DNA from: Nocardioides massiliensis
GTDB taxonomy: Bacteria > Actinomycetota > Actinomycetes > Propionibacteriales > Nocardioidaceae
Direction: 5' to 3'
NCBI RefSeq assembly: GCF_030811215.1
Contig: NZ_JAUSQM010000001.1
Location: 2,108,001-2,172,000 of the forward strand
DNA length: 64,000 bases
Shown here piece by piece: positions 8,316 through 17,458 of this stretch. Below the pieces are notes generated by a model. It worked only from the letters and a program-made list of their open reading frames with translations. It ran no database searches and was not told the origin of the DNA. The position numbers were made by a program, and so were the translations under genes. Numbering within the stretch: the stretch's first letter is position 1; each line of letters opens with the position of its first letter.

Positions 8316-8909
8316 ATGAGTGACGCTGCCGACCCCGCCGCCGAGGGTCCTGGTCCGCGGGGACGGCCGCGCCAACCTCGCACCGACGAGGTGATCCGCG
8401 AGGCGGCGCTGGCGCTCTTGCGGGAGCAGGGACCCGGAGCGGTCAACGTCGCCGCCGTCGCCGCGCGGACCGGCGTCGCGCGCACGACGATCTACCGGCG
8501 CTATCGCGACCGCGCTGAGCTGCTCGCCGCGGTCCTCCACCCCGTCACCGCCGCCGGCGCGCCACCCGAACCGGGATCCGTGCGCGACCACCTCGCGTGG
8601 GTCCTGCGGCGTACGGGGGAGGTGCTGGCGTCCGGCGTCGGGCCGGGTGGCGTGGCCGCCGTCCTCACGGGGAGCGACCCGGAGTTCGCGACGGCTCTGC
8701 GTGCGTCGCTGGAGAGCGGTCTCGCGCCCGTGCGTGAGCTGGTCGAAGCCGACATCGCCGCAGGCGACCTGCGGGCCGACCTCGACCCCGACCTGCTGCT
8801 CGACCTCGTCCTCGGCGCCTACCTGGCGGGCTCGCTGCGCCGCGGGGCTCCGGACGCGCAGTGGGTCGATCGCACCGCCGCACAGCTCGCCGCACTCGTC
8901 ACCGCGTAG
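8316..8909 (+). CDS. TetR-family transcriptional regulator
   Basis: A 197-residue repressor. The N-terminal helix-turn-helix is clear at about residues 45-75 (V-A-A-V-A-A-R-T-G-V-A-R-T-T-I-Y-R-R-Y), followed by an alpha-helical ligand domain ending in A-Q-L-A-A-L. The gene starts about 30 nt downstream of a palindromic site with overlapping divergent -10 elements, so autoregulation and control of the small membrane protein gene are likely. It is the last gene before the IS insertion, whose left end begins 14 nt after the stop. Ligand unknown. Confidence 0.9.
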   Translation: MSDAADPAAEGPGPRGRPRQPRTDEVIREAALALLREQGPGAVNVAAVAARTGVARTTIYRRYRDRAELLAAVLHPVTAAGAPPEPGSVRDHLAWVLRRTGEVLASGVGPGGVAAVLTGSDPEFATALRASLESGLAPVRELVEADIAAGDLRADLDPDLLLDLVLGAYLAGSLRRGAPDAQWVDRTAAQLAALVTA

Positions 8910-9042
8910 CCGGATGCGCCCTGCTCGAGGATCCCAGTCACGTGGTGGCTGTCGCGAATTGAGTGAGCCCGTGCGGGCCCGCGTGGTGGCGTCGCGCTGT
9001 CACCTGTTTGCGGGGGCGGCGCCTGGGCCTGCCCCTGCGGGG

Positions 9043-10168
9043 TCAGCCGGTGGCTGCTTGTGCTCGGTGGAGGCGGGTGAGGTTGACGACTGCGGCTGCG
9101 AGGTGGAGTTCGGCGGTCACGGCGGCGAGGCCGCGTTGAGCGAAGCGACGTAGGCCGACTTGTTCTTTGAGGTGGGCGATGACGGGTTCGACGGTGGCGC
9201 TGCGACGTTTGTAGCGTTCAACGTTCTGGGGTTGTCGCAGCCGGTGACGCATTGCGTCTTTGACCGAGACCTCCTCTGACCGCGGGCCGGTGGCTGGTCG
9301 ACGAGCGGCATCGGCGTGGAGATCGCGGCTCTTGCCCGGTGCGATCAACCGTTCGGGTCCGGTGGTGGTGAGGTTGTCGTCGGTGAAGTAGCCGGCGTCG
9401 GCCAGCACCAGATCGATCTGCTTGTCCAACGCCCGAACTTGGGCAGTGACCTCGTTCAGCGTCGGGGTGAAGCAGCCGGTGTCGTTGGCCTCTTGAGACA
9501 CGTGGATCCCAGCGATGAAGTGGTCGTCACTGACCGCGATCTGGGCGTTATAGCCCTGCACCGATCCGCCACCAGCGCCCTCGGTCATCAACCGTGATTC
9601 AGGATCGGTGGTGTTGACCACCTCTCCCTGGCCGCCGCGGGCGCGTGCCCGTGCCGTTCGACGATCACGCGCGCGGCGACGCGGGCCGCGCAGATCGACC
9701 TCGCCCGCGGCGCTTGCGGCCTCAGCCTCGTTGAGTGCTTGTTCAGCTCGCTCCAGGGCCTTGCGCGCGTCGAACCGGACCCGGGCAGCTGTTTGGCCCG
9801 GCGCCGTCTCGTTCTCGGCAAGCAGCCGTTGAAACCGGCTGATCCGCGCCCGGTGATAGGCCACCGGGTCCACCCCGGCTGGGACCGGTCCCGGCATCGC
9901 CTCGGTGGCAGCGCGCGCCAGGATCTGTTCAGCACGAACCCGGTCGGCCTGGTCCTGCTCGGCCTCCTCACCGCGACGACGATCGAGCTCATCGAGGGCC
10001 TTCTTGATGCTTGCCGCACGGTCTTTGCGGTTGGCGAACTGCGGCGGGAGCCGATCAGAGTCGTCCTCGGCATCCTCGCGGGCGTCGGTCTGCTCAGCCT
10101 CGGCGACCACCTCGGCCGCGACGCGTTGGGCTTGTTGACGCACCCAGTCCGCGGACCGGTTCGCTGAG
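9043..10168 (-). pseudogene. IS1182-family transposase, C-terminal part (split by IS insertion)
   Basis: About 375 codons of a DDE transposase. The middle is a charged, helical, repeat-like region rich in R, E, A and D. The catalytic tail includes A-D-A-G-Y-F-T (second aspartate) and R-S-A-T-V-E-P-V (final glutamate), ending in a hydrophobic helix near the stop at 9045-9043. Joined to the part at 11815-12290 after removal of the inner element, the frame is exact: G-T-K-I-A-A-N-A-A-R-S-A-N-R-S-A-D-W. The gene was therefore intact when it was hit, with no added frameshift seen. Longer open frame upstream of 10168 is inner-element sequence, not transposase. Confidence 0.87.
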
Positions 10169-11809
10169 CCCTGATCCACCGATGGGTGGAGAGTTGAGCG
10201 TGGCGTAGAACGAGAATGCCCTTGCTGGGCGAGAGAATCGGAGTTACCACACACACGATTCCGGGCCGAGCAAGGGACACCTCGTAAGTGAAAGCCTCTC
10301 ACACGATCAGGCCCGTCTTCGATGATCCGAACTTGGTGTCGGCCGCAGGTCTGGTTCCGGCGCTTCGGTTGGCCGAGTCGGCCGGCCTGCACGATCTCCT
10401 CGCGCAGCGACTGACGGTGCCTTCGCCGAATGCGGCGACGAAGGCGACCAGCGTGGTGGGCGGGATGCTCGCGGGCGCAGACAGCATCGATGACCTGGAC
10501 CTACTCCGGCACGGCGGGATGGGTCGGCTGTTCGGCGGGGTGCGGGCACCCTCCACGCTGGGCACGTTCCTACGTTCCTTCACCCACGGGCACGTGCAGC
10601 AGCTCGACGCGGTCGGTGGCCGGCTCCTGGCCGGCCTCGCCGACCGGGTTCCAGGACTGGTCGCTGGCGGCGATGCCGCTGAGGAGACCGCGTTCATCGA
10701 TGTCGATGACACGATCCGCGAGGTCCACGGCTATGCCAAGCAAGGCGCCGCCTACGGCTACTCCCGGGTGCGGGGGCTGAACATCCAGCTCGCCACGGTC
10801 TCCACGCCGTTGAGCGCGCCCGTGATCGCTCGGGCACGGCTACGCAAGGGCAACACCGCGTCCGCAGCGGGTGCCGGCCGGCTGCTGGCCCAGGCCATCG
10901 GCACCGCCCGTGCATCGGGCGTGAAGGGCCCGATCCTGTGCCGGGCCGACTCGGCCTACTACGGATGGGCCTTCGTCGGGACCGCGATCCGCGCGAAGAC
11001 CTGGTTCTCCGTGACCGCCCGGATGACCCCCAGCGTGAGCGCCGCAATCACCGGCATCGACCAAGAAGCATGGACACCGATCAAGTATCCGAACGCGATC
11101 TGGGAGGAGACAGAGCAGCGCTGGATCTCCGACGCGGAGGTCGCCGAGGTGGCCTTCGTGGCGTTCACCGGCCGCCGCAAGGCCGAGCACGTGGCCTGCC
11201 GGCTGGTTGTGCGCCGGGTCAAGCGGCTCCAGGCCCTCGCCGGCGACGGCACCGAACAAGGTGAGCTGTTCGCCAGCTACCGGCACCACGCGTTCATCAC
11301 CAACTCCACCCTCGACATCGTTGAGGCAGACCAGGCTCACCGTGACCACGCGATCGTCGAGCAGGTCATCGCCGAACTCAAGGACGGCGCCCTGGCGCAC
11401 CTGCCGTCGGGGAAGTACGCGGCGAACGCCGCGTGGGTCGCGCTCGCAGTGATCGCGTTCAACATCGCCCGTGCCACCGCCGTCGCCGCCAACATGGCCA
11501 AGGTCCGATGGGCGACCCTGCGCAAGCGGATCATCAACATCCCCGCCCGGATCGCGGCCACCGGCCGCCGACTCATCCTGCACCTCCCGATCCGATGGCC
11601 CTGGGCAGAGCAGTGGGACACCCTCCACGCGCTCGCGACCGGACCACCAACACCCGCCACGACGTGACCATCCAGCCCAGCACGGGCGCAACCGAGGACC
11701 CTGAAGTGGAAGAACCGGCGTAGACCGGCAGGTCCCGCACGCCCACGACGCCGCGATACCCGCCAGCGCCGAGAACGACCACTACAGAAACAACGTCGGT
11801 GGATCAGGG
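10169..11809 (+). mobile_element. IS1380-family insertion sequence, apparently complete
   Basis: A 1641-bp element bounded by 14-bp perfect inverted repeats, CCCTGATCCACCGA at 10169-10182 and its complement at 11796-11809. It is flanked by the 5-bp direct repeat CTGAG at 10164-10168 and 11810-11814. Because the flank is nearly palindromic, a 13-bp repeat with a 7-bp duplication (GCTGAGC) also fits. Perfect ends and a full-length transposase suggest a recent, possibly active insertion. Confidence 0.88.
10288..11667 (+). CDS. IS1380-family transposase
   Basis: A full-length 459-residue DDE transposase of the IS1380 type. Recognisable are the N-terminal G-L-V-P-A-L-R-L-A-E, the D-x-D-D-T segment near residue 135 (first catalytic aspartate), R-A-D-S-A-Y-Y near 217 (second), and E-Q-V-I-A-E-L-K-D-G near 360 (glutamate). 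No internal stop is seen. It starts with GTG about 105 nt inside the left inverted repeat, and no strong ribosome site is visible. The gene is opposite in direction to the transposase it interrupts. Confidence 0.9.
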   Translation: MKASHTIRPVFDDPNLVSAAGLVPALRLAESAGLHDLLAQRLTVPSPNAATKATSVVGGMLAGADSIDDLDLLRHGGMGRLFGGVRAPSTLGTFLRSFTHGHVQQLDAVGGRLLAGLADRVPGLVAGGDAAEETAFIDVDDTIREVHGYAKQGAAYGYSRVRGLNIQLATVSTPLSAPVIARARLRKGNTASAAGAGRLLAQAIGTARASGVKGPILCRADSAYYGWAFVGTAIRAKTWFSVTARMTPSVSAAITGIDQEAWTPIKYPNAIWEETEQRWISDAEVAEVAFVAFTGRRKAEHVACRLVVRRVKRLQALAGDGTEQGELFASYRHHAFITNSTLDIVEADQAHRDHAIVEQVIAELKDGALAHLPSGKYAANAAWVALAVIAFNIARATAVAANMAKVRWATLRKRIINIPARIAATGRRLILHLPIRWPWAEQWDTLHALATGPPTPATT

Positions 11810-11814
11810 CTGAG

Positions 11815-12290
11815 CGCGCGGCGTTCGCTGCGATCTTGGTGCCATCGATCGCGACCACCCCGACCTTGACCATCCCGGCATCTGCGCACAACCGCAGCAC
11901 CTGGGCGAACAAGTCGATGACCGCGTCGTGGTGCTCGGCACGGAACCGGGCGATCGTGGTGTGGTCGGGGGCGTCTTGGCCGCACAACACCCGGAACGCC
12001 ACGTGGTCGCTGCACAGTCGCTCGATGCGTCGTGAGGACCGCTCGCCGACCGCGTAGGCGTAGATCAACAGCGCCAACAGCATGTCCGGGTCATAACCCG
12101 CCCGGCCCACGCCGCCCGTGCGTCGACGAGCGTGGAACCGCGCGGTGTCGAGCTGCTCGACCACGTCGAGGACGAACCACGCGAGGTGGTCCTCAGGCAG
12201 CCAGTCCGCCATGTTCGGCGGGAGAAGAAATTCCTGATCCCGGATCACCGGGCGATAGGAACGAGCCACGCCCCATGATCTCGACCCCAC
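11815..12290 (-). pseudogene. IS1182-family transposase, N-terminal part (split by IS insertion)
   Basis: About 158 codons carrying the N-terminal IS1182 signature: Y-R-P-V-x-R-D-Q near the start, L-P-E-D-H-L-A-W-F-V, the Y-D-P-x-M-L-L-A-L-L segment, and the first catalytic aspartate in V-A-I-D-G-T-K-I. The frame then runs into the inner IS. The start is uncertain: GTG at 12290 or a GTG about 21 nt downstream. It continues exactly in frame in the half at 9043-10168. Confidence 0.87.
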
Positions 12291-12373
12291 GACCCGAAGT
12301 CACCGACCGCCACGACCCCATTTCGCAACAGCCACGTGGTGACTGCGATCCTCGAGTGGGACGCTGACATCGG

Positions 12374-12447
12374 TGCCCCCGACAGGATTCGAACCTGTGA
12401 CCGGCGGATTAGAAGGCCGCTGCTCTATCCAGCTGAGCTACGGAGGC
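12374..12447 (-). tRNA. tRNA-Arg (anticodon TCT)
   Basis: On the minus strand the acceptor stem GCCTCCG pairs with CGGGGGC, with one G-T pair. The loop CTTCTAA puts the anticodon TCT at 12413-12411, and the T-arm GGTTCGAATCC is present. The 3' end is followed by CCG, so the CCA tail is not encoded. It reads the AGA codon, very rare in this GC-rich sequence. The IS1182 right end lies 17 bp beyond its 3' end. Confidence 0.96.
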
Positions 12448-12578
12448 GCGGATCGGGAGAAACCTCGCAACGAGTCCGAACATCTCGCACCCGGCCACCC
12501 GCGATCCGGCCAGGAGTCTAGTGAGGCACTCGCAGGTCAGCGCGCTGCGGGCGGATCACGACCGGCGCGTTCAACGCG

Positions 12579-13121
12579 TCAGCGCACGACGGCGTACGTC
12601 GCCACCACGAACTCGCCGTTCTGCGACACCGACTCGAGCCGTAGCTCGACGTGTGCGGGCAGCAGCGGCGCACCCGCGCCGATCGTCACCGGCGCGATCG
12701 CGACCTGCACCTCGTCGAGCGCCCCGGCCTCTGCGAACTGCGCAGCGAGCCCGCCCCCGCCGACGATCCACAGGTCCCGGTCACCGGCCGTTGCGGCGAG
12801 CTCAGGCATGGCCTCGGTGACCGATGCGCTCGTGAACCGGATGTCCTTGCCCGGGAACGGCTCGAGGTCGCGGTGGGTGAAGACCCACGCTGGGACGTCG
12901 TACGGCCAGGGGTCGCCACCCGGCTGCTCCGCCTCGCCGTGCTCCTGCAGCCACACGTAGGTGTTGGCGCCCATCGCGATCGCACCGATCGTGGGGGCGA
13001 ACGGCTCGAAGCCGCCCGGACCGGACTGGTCGATCTCCCGGCTGAGCAGCCAGTCCAGCGAGTGGTCCTCGGTCGCGATGAAGCCGTCGAGGGTGGTTGC
13101 GGTGTAGTAGACGACGCGCAT
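12579..13121 (-). CDS. RibD C-terminal / dihydrofolate reductase-like protein
   Basis: A 180-residue protein of the RibD_C (DHFR-like) superfamily. It starts M-R-V-V-Y-Y-T-A-T-T-L-D-G-F-I-A, where family members bind the nicotinamide side, and has L-W-I-V-G-G-G-G near residue 128, the NADPH phosphate loop. Such stand-alone proteins are common in actinobacteria, usually with unknown substrates, and are not proven folate reductases. It begins 9 nt after the aminopeptidase P stop, so the two are probably co-transcribed. A second distant member is encoded at 54395-54940. Confidence 0.82.
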   Translation of the reverse strand: MRVVYYTATTLDGFIATEDHSLDWLLSREIDQSGPGGFEPFAPTIGAIAMGANTYVWLQEHGEAEQPGGDPWPYDVPAWVFTHRDLEPFPGKDIRFTSASVTEAMPELAATAGDRDLWIVGGGGLAAQFAEAGALDEVQVAIAPVTIGAGAPLLPAHVELRLESVSQNGEFVVATYAVVR

Positions 13122-13130
13122 GCCGACTGC

Positions 13131-14537
13131 TCAGCTCCCGCTGCGCAGCCGGTCCATCCACGCCTCGACCTCGTCGAGCTCGCGGGGGAGCGCCGCGGAG
13201 AGGTTCTGTGGGCCGTCGGCGGTGACGAGGATGTCGTCCTCGATCCGGATGCCGATGCCGCGCAGCTCCTCGGGCACGAGCAGGTCGTCCTCCTGGAAGT
13301 ACAACCCCGGCTCGACGGTCAGCACCATGCCCTCGGCGAGGTCGCCGCGCGGGTAGGTCTCCGGTGCGGAGCGCGCGCAGTCGTGCACGTCCATCCCGAG
13401 CATGTGGCTGGTGCCGTGCAGGGTCCAGCGGGCGTAGACCTTGGAGTCTGGCGACAGCGCCTCCTCGGCGGGGACGGGCAGCAGGCCCATGTCGTCGAGC
13501 CCGTGGGCGATCACGCTCATCGCGGCGTCGTGCGCGGCGAGGAACCGAGCACCGGGGCGTACGGCGTCGATCCCGGCCTGCTGGGCGGCGAGCACCAGCT
13601 GGTAGAGCTCGCGCTGCAGCGAGGTCCAGGTGCCGGAGACGGGCAGGGTGCGAGTGACGTCGGCGGTGTAGAGGCTCGAGGCCTCGACGCCCATGTCGAG
13701 CAGCACGAGCTCACCGGGCACGATCGGTCCGGAGTTCTCGATCCAGTGCAGGGTCGTGGCGTGCCGGCCCCCGCCGACGATGGAGTCGTAGCCGATGTCG
13801 TTGCCCATCGCCCGGGCGCGCCGGAAGAACGTGCCCTCGATCCAGCGTTCGCCCATCTCCAGCACGCGGTCCCACTCGCGGACGCAGTCCTCGAACCCGA
13901 GGGTGGTGATGTCGCAGGCCTCCTGCAGCTGGGCGACCTCCCAGTCGTCCTTGACCAGGCGCAGCTCGGAGGCGACGCGCGCGAGCTCGCGGTCCTGACC
14001 TTCGTCGGGCTCGACGGCGGCGTCGACGCGGGCGTCGACCCCGCGCAGCACCCGGGTCTTGCCGGGGGTGCGCAGCGTCGCGTCGAGGTCGTCGAGGTGG
14101 CGGCACTCGATGCCGAGCGAGTCGGAGAGCTCGCCGAGCGAGGGCCGCCGCCCGGCCCACAGCTCGCCGTACTGCCGGTCGCGGAAGAACTCGTCGGTGT
14201 CGCGCGAGGAACGCGGGCGGGCATAGAGCACGGCATCGCCGTCCTCGACGACCAGCACGGCGTCGGAGGTCTGGTTGCCGGACAGGTGCGTGTGAGCGGT
14301 CTCGGGCCGGAAGCGGTAGTCGGTGTCGTTGGCACGCACCTTGTAGCCGCCGGCCGGGATCACCAGCCGCTCGCCCGGGAACAGCTCCGCCAGCCGCTGC
14401 CGGCGCTCCGCAGCGCGCTCCGCGACCGGGTGCCGGGGCAGGTCCAGCTCGCGGTCGCCCCAGCCGGTGCGCATGAACGCGGCGTAGGCCTCGGGCACGG
14501 CGGGATCGTGGGTCTCGGTACGCGGCTCCTCGTTCAT
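13131..14537 (-). CDS. pepP: Xaa-Pro aminopeptidase (aminopeptidase P, M24 family)
   Basis: A 468-residue metallopeptidase that removes N-terminal residues next to proline. The N-terminal domain runs to about residue 200. The pita-bread domain shows the five metal ligands: D in L-L-D-M-G, D in T-A-D-V-T-R-T, H in G-T-S-H-M-L-G-M-D-V-H-D, E in V-E-P-G-L-Y-F, and E in R-I-E-D-D. It has no signal peptide, so it acts in the cytosol. The ATG at 14537 has TAGGCT (14549-14544) 6 nt upstream. This promoter is back to back with that of prsW, with the two start codons only 48 bp apart. Confidence 0.94.
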   Translation of the reverse strand: MNEEPRTETHDPAVPEAYAAFMRTGWGDRELDLPRHPVAERAAERRQRLAELFPGERLVIPAGGYKVRANDTDYRFRPETAHTHLSGNQTSDAVLVVEDGDAVLYARPRSSRDTDEFFRDRQYGELWAGRRPSLGELSDSLGIECRHLDDLDATLRTPGKTRVLRGVDARVDAAVEPDEGQDRELARVASELRLVKDDWEVAQLQEACDITTLGFEDCVREWDRVLEMGERWIEGTFFRRARAMGNDIGYDSIVGGGRHATTLHWIENSGPIVPGELVLLDMGVEASSLYTADVTRTLPVSGTWTSLQRELYQLVLAAQQAGIDAVRPGARFLAAHDAAMSVIAHGLDDMGLLPVPAEEALSPDSKVYARWTLHGTSHMLGMDVHDCARSAPETYPRGDLAEGMVLTVEPGLYFQEDDLLVPEELRGIGIRIEDDILVTADGPQNLSAALPRELDEVEAWMDRLRSGS

Positions 14538-14585
14538 CGCTCCAGCCTACGTCTCGCGCAGGCGCTGACCGATAGGGTTCTGGCC

Positions 14586-15734
14586 ATGCCCGTCCGCCGC
14601 CGTCACAGTGTTGCGTTCACGGTCCTCGTGGCCGTCGCGATGCTGCTCGGTGCTGCGGTCATGGCGATCGTCCTGGTCAGCGTCGGCGCGCCCGACGCGA
14701 TCGTGCTCGGGGTGCTGCTCGCCGCGGTCCCGGTCGGGCCGCTCGTGGCCTCGTTCATGTGGCTCGACCGCTACGAGCCCGAGCCGCGCGGACTCCTGCT
14801 CGCGGGCCTCGGCTGGGGTGCCTTCGTCGCGACCGCGGTCGCGCTGGTGTTCCAGGTCGTCGACGCCGTCGTCTTCGGCCGCCCCGAGTCGGTGTCCGCG
14901 GCCCTCGTCGCGCCGTTCACCGAGGAGGCCGCGAAGGGACTGTTCATCCTGCTGCTGCTGTGGTTCCGCCGCCACGAGATCGACGGGGTCCTCGACGGTG
15001 TCGTCTATGCAGGGATGGTCGGCATCGGGTTCGCCTTCACCGAGAACATCCTCTACTACGCCGCGGCGTACGTCGGTGACGGCACCGGCCCCGGTGGGCT
15101 CGAGGAGACCACCGCGGTCTTCGTCGTCCGCGGCATCTTCAGCCCGTTCGCGCACCCCTTCTTCACGGTCTTCATCGGCATCGGCGTCGGACTGGCCTGC
15201 TACACCGCCTCGCGGGCGCTCCGCATCGTCGCGCCCGTCGTCGGGTACGCCGTGGCCGTGGCCACGCACGCGTTGTGGAACGGCTCGGTCTTCTACGCCG
15301 AGGGCGCCGGGTTCCTGATCACCTACGTGTTCCTCATGGTCCCCGCGTTCTTCATCGTCGTCGGACTCGCCCTGTGGGTGCGCCGGCGCGAGGGACTCAT
15401 GCTCACGCGCTCGCTGGGCGACTGCGTACGCCGCGGCTTCGTGCTCCCGCACGAGGTGCCGTGGCTGGTCCGGCTGCCCGCGCGGTACGCCGCGCGCCGG
15501 CACGCCCGGCAGGTGGGCGGGAAGGCCGCCGCCGAGACGGTCGCGGAGTTCCAGGCGACCGCCACCGAGCTGGGCTTCCTGCACGACCGCTACCTGCGCA
15601 ACGTCGCCCCGGCCGACTTCGCGGCGCGCGGACAGGAGCTGGTCGACCAGCTCCAGGCACTGCGCCCCGCAGTGATCTGGCCCGGACCGACGCCGACCGG
15701 CGTCGCCCAGCCCCTGGGAGGGAGCGCGCGATGA
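14586..15734 (+). CDS. prsW: PrsW-type intramembrane metalloprotease
   Basis: A 382-residue polytopic membrane protein with about eight hydrophobic segments. The PrsW/CPBP-like motifs are present in order: F-T-E-E-A-A-K-G (E-E-x2-K) near residue 117, F-T-E-N near 154, A-H-P-F-F-T near 190, and T-H-A-L-W-N near 229. A soluble C-terminal tail of about 100 residues follows. PrsW proteins cut anti-sigma factors or other membrane proteins within the bilayer. TAGGGT at 14573-14578 with a 7-nt spacer supports the ATG. The stop overlaps the start of the next GTPase gene (ATGA), so protease and GTPase are translationally coupled. Confidence 0.9.
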   Translation: MPVRRRHSVAFTVLVAVAMLLGAAVMAIVLVSVGAPDAIVLGVLLAAVPVGPLVASFMWLDRYEPEPRGLLLAGLGWGAFVATAVALVFQVVDAVVFGRPESVSAALVAPFTEEAAKGLFILLLLWFRRHEIDGVLDGVVYAGMVGIGFAFTENILYYAAAYVGDGTGPGGLEETTAVFVVRGIFSPFAHPFFTVFIGIGVGLACYTASRALRIVAPVVGYAVAVATHALWNGSVFYAEGAGFLITYVFLMVPAFFIVVGLALWVRRREGLMLTRSLGDCVRRGFVLPHEVPWLVRLPARYAARRHARQVGGKAAAETVAEFQATATELGFLHDRYLRNVAPADFAARGQELVDQLQALRPAVIWPGPTPTGVAQPLGGSAR

Positions 15735-17458
15735 CGGCGACCAACGCCACCACCGACATGCTCACCGCCCTGGTGCGGCTGCGCGAGGTCCTGCGCAAGG
15801 CACCGCTGCCGCTCGAGACGCCTGGGATCGCCGCGCACCGCAGCGTCCGCACCGAGGTGCTCGCTCAGCTCGAGGACTACGTCCTGCCGCGGCTCATCCA
15901 GATCGACGCGCCGCTGCTGACCGTCGTCGGCGGCTCCACCGGCGCCGGCAAGTCGACGCTGGTGAACTCCCTCGTCGGCGGTCGGGTGTCACTGCCCGGC
16001 GTGCTGCGTCCGACGACGCGTTCCCCGGTGCTGGTCCACCATCCCTCAGATGTGGCGTGGTTCGACCAGTCGCGCATCCTCCCCGACCTCGAGCGCACCC
16101 CCGACGCCAGCATGGACACCGGCAGGCTGCAGCTGGTCGCCAGCGACAACGTGCCGCCGGGACTGGCGATCCTCGACGCCCCCGACATCGACTCCGTCGA
16201 GGAGCGCAACCGGCTGCTCGCCTCGCAGCTGCTGGCCGCCGCCGACCTGTGGCTGTTCGTCACCTCGGCCGCCCGCTATGCCGACCAGGTGCCGTGGGAG
16301 TTCCTCAAGTCGGCCGCCGAGCGCAGCACCGCGGTTGCGGTGGTCCTCGACCGCACCCCGCCCGACGCGCTCGCGGAGGTCAGCGGCCACCTCGCGCGCA
16401 TGCTGACCGCACGCGGTCTGCGGGACTCCCCGCTCTTCGCCGTCCCGGAGAGCACGGTCGACGACGAGGGCCTGTTGCCCCCCGAGGCCGTTGCCGACAT
16501 CCGGGCGTGGCTGGAGATGCTCGCCGCCGACGCCGGGGCACGGGCGGCCGTCGTGCGCCAGACCCTCGACGGCGCCATCCGCAGCCTGTCGCGGCGCACC
16601 CACCCGCTCGCGGACGCCCTGGCCGAGCAGGCCACGGTCGTCACCCGGCTCCGCGAGGCGGTCGACACGGCGTACGACGCCGCCCAGCGCGACATCGACG
16701 AGGCCATCACGAGCGGCAACCTCCTGCGCGGCGAGGTCCTCATGCGCTGGCAGGAGTTCGTCGGCACCGGTGACCTGCTCAAGGCGCTCGAGTCCCGGGT
16801 GAGCCAGCTGCGCGACCGCGTCGTCGGTGGCATCCGGGGCCGGACCCAGCAGATCGAGCGCGTCGCGGTCGCGGTCGAGTCCGGGCTCGAGTCGCTGATC
16901 CTCGAGCACGCCGAGCGCGCGGCGGAGAACGCCGACCGCGCCTGGCGCGGCAGCGACGCCGGGGTCGCACTGTCGGACTCCGTGCCGTCGGAACTCGGCC
17001 GTGCCTCGCGCACGTTGCGTCGCCGGGTCGACGCGGAGGTGCGTGCCTGGCACGAGGGTGTCCTCGAGCTCGTCCGGGCCGAAGGTGCCGGCAAGCGCGG
17101 CACCGCACGGTTCCTCGCCTTCGGCGTCAACGGCTTGGGCGTCTCGCTGATGATGGTGGTCTTCGCCAGCACCGGCGGCGTCACCGGCGCCGAGGTCGGG
17201 GTCGCCGGAGGCACTGCCGCGGTCGCCCAGAAGGTCCTGGAGGCGGTCTTCGGCGACCAGGCCGTACGCCGCCTCGCCGAGCGCGCCCGCCGCGACCTCG
17301 AGCGCCGGGTCGGCGCACTGCTCGACGAGGAGCGCGCCCGGTTCGACACTGTGCTCGACGAGCTCGGCGTGGACACCACCGCGGCCGAGCGGCTGCGCGA
17401 TGCCACGCGCCGCGTGGACGACGTGCGGTTCGCCGCGCCCGAAGGGGGATATGCGTGA
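15731..17458 (+). CDS. Dynamin/YfjP-like membrane GTPase, first of a tandem pair
   Basis: A 575-residue GTPase. The P-loop G-G-S-T-G-A-G-K-S-T begins at residue 67. The switch II segment is D-A-P-D-I-D, and the expected N-K-x-D is degenerate (V-L-D-R-T-P), as in many dynamin-like proteins. The C-terminal half is helical and charged with one hydrophobic pair of helices near residues 460-500, typical of a membrane-inserting paddle. The gene overlaps prsW by 4 nt and the next GTPase by 4 nt. Paired dynamin-like proteins act at division septa or in membrane repair in other actinobacteria; that role here is an inference. Confidence 0.85.
   Translation: MTATNATTDMLTALVRLREVLRKAPLPLETPGIAAHRSVRTEVLAQLEDYVLPRLIQIDAPLLTVVGGSTGAGKSTLVNSLVGGRVSLPGVLRPTTRSPVLVHHPSDVAWFDQSRILPDLERTPDASMDTGRLQLVASDNVPPGLAILDAPDIDSVEERNRLLASQLLAAADLWLFVTSAARYADQVPWEFLKSAAERSTAVAVVLDRTPPDALAEVSGHLARMLTARGLRDSPLFAVPESTVDDEGLLPPEAVADIRAWLEMLAADAGARAAVVRQTLDGAIRSLSRRTHPLADALAEQATVVTRLREAVDTAYDAAQRDIDEAITSGNLLRGEVLMRWQEFVGTGDLLKALESRVSQLRDRVVGGIRGRTQQIERVAVAVESGLESLILEHAERAAENADRAWRGSDAGVALSDSVPSELGRASRTLRRRVDAEVRAWHEGVLELVRAEGAGKRGTARFLAFGVNGLGVSLMMVVFASTGGVTGAEVGVAGGTAAVAQKVLEAVFGDQAVRRLAERARRDLERRVGALLDEERARFDTVLDELGVDTTAAERLRDATRRVDDVRFAAPEGGYA

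Larger units (their letters stand above)
8924..12356. mobile_element. IS1182-family insertion sequence, interrupted by an IS1380-family element
   Basis: The ends carry imperfect inverted repeats of about 38 bp. Left (8924-8961) and inverted right (12356-12319) both read CTCGAGGATC, one variable base, CAGTCAC, a variable core, then TGGCTGT, one variable base, GCGAA. Between them on the minus strand lie the two halves of an IS1182-type transposase. Removing the 1641-bp inner element and one 5-bp target copy leaves about 1.79 kb, a normal size for this family. The outermost 10 bp (CTCGAGGATC) may be target sequence and not element. The right end is 17 bp from the 3' end of tRNA-Arg. Confidence 0.82.

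Noticed and set aside
12579-13121. Annotation as folate-synthesis dihydrofolate reductase (folA)
   Set aside because: It belongs to the broad RibD_C/DHFR-like group without folA context; the same applies to 54395-54940.
12651-14585. Upstream extension of the prsW frame
   Set aside because: It is antisense to pepP; TAGGGT plus ATG 14586 and the PrsW N-terminus give the true start.
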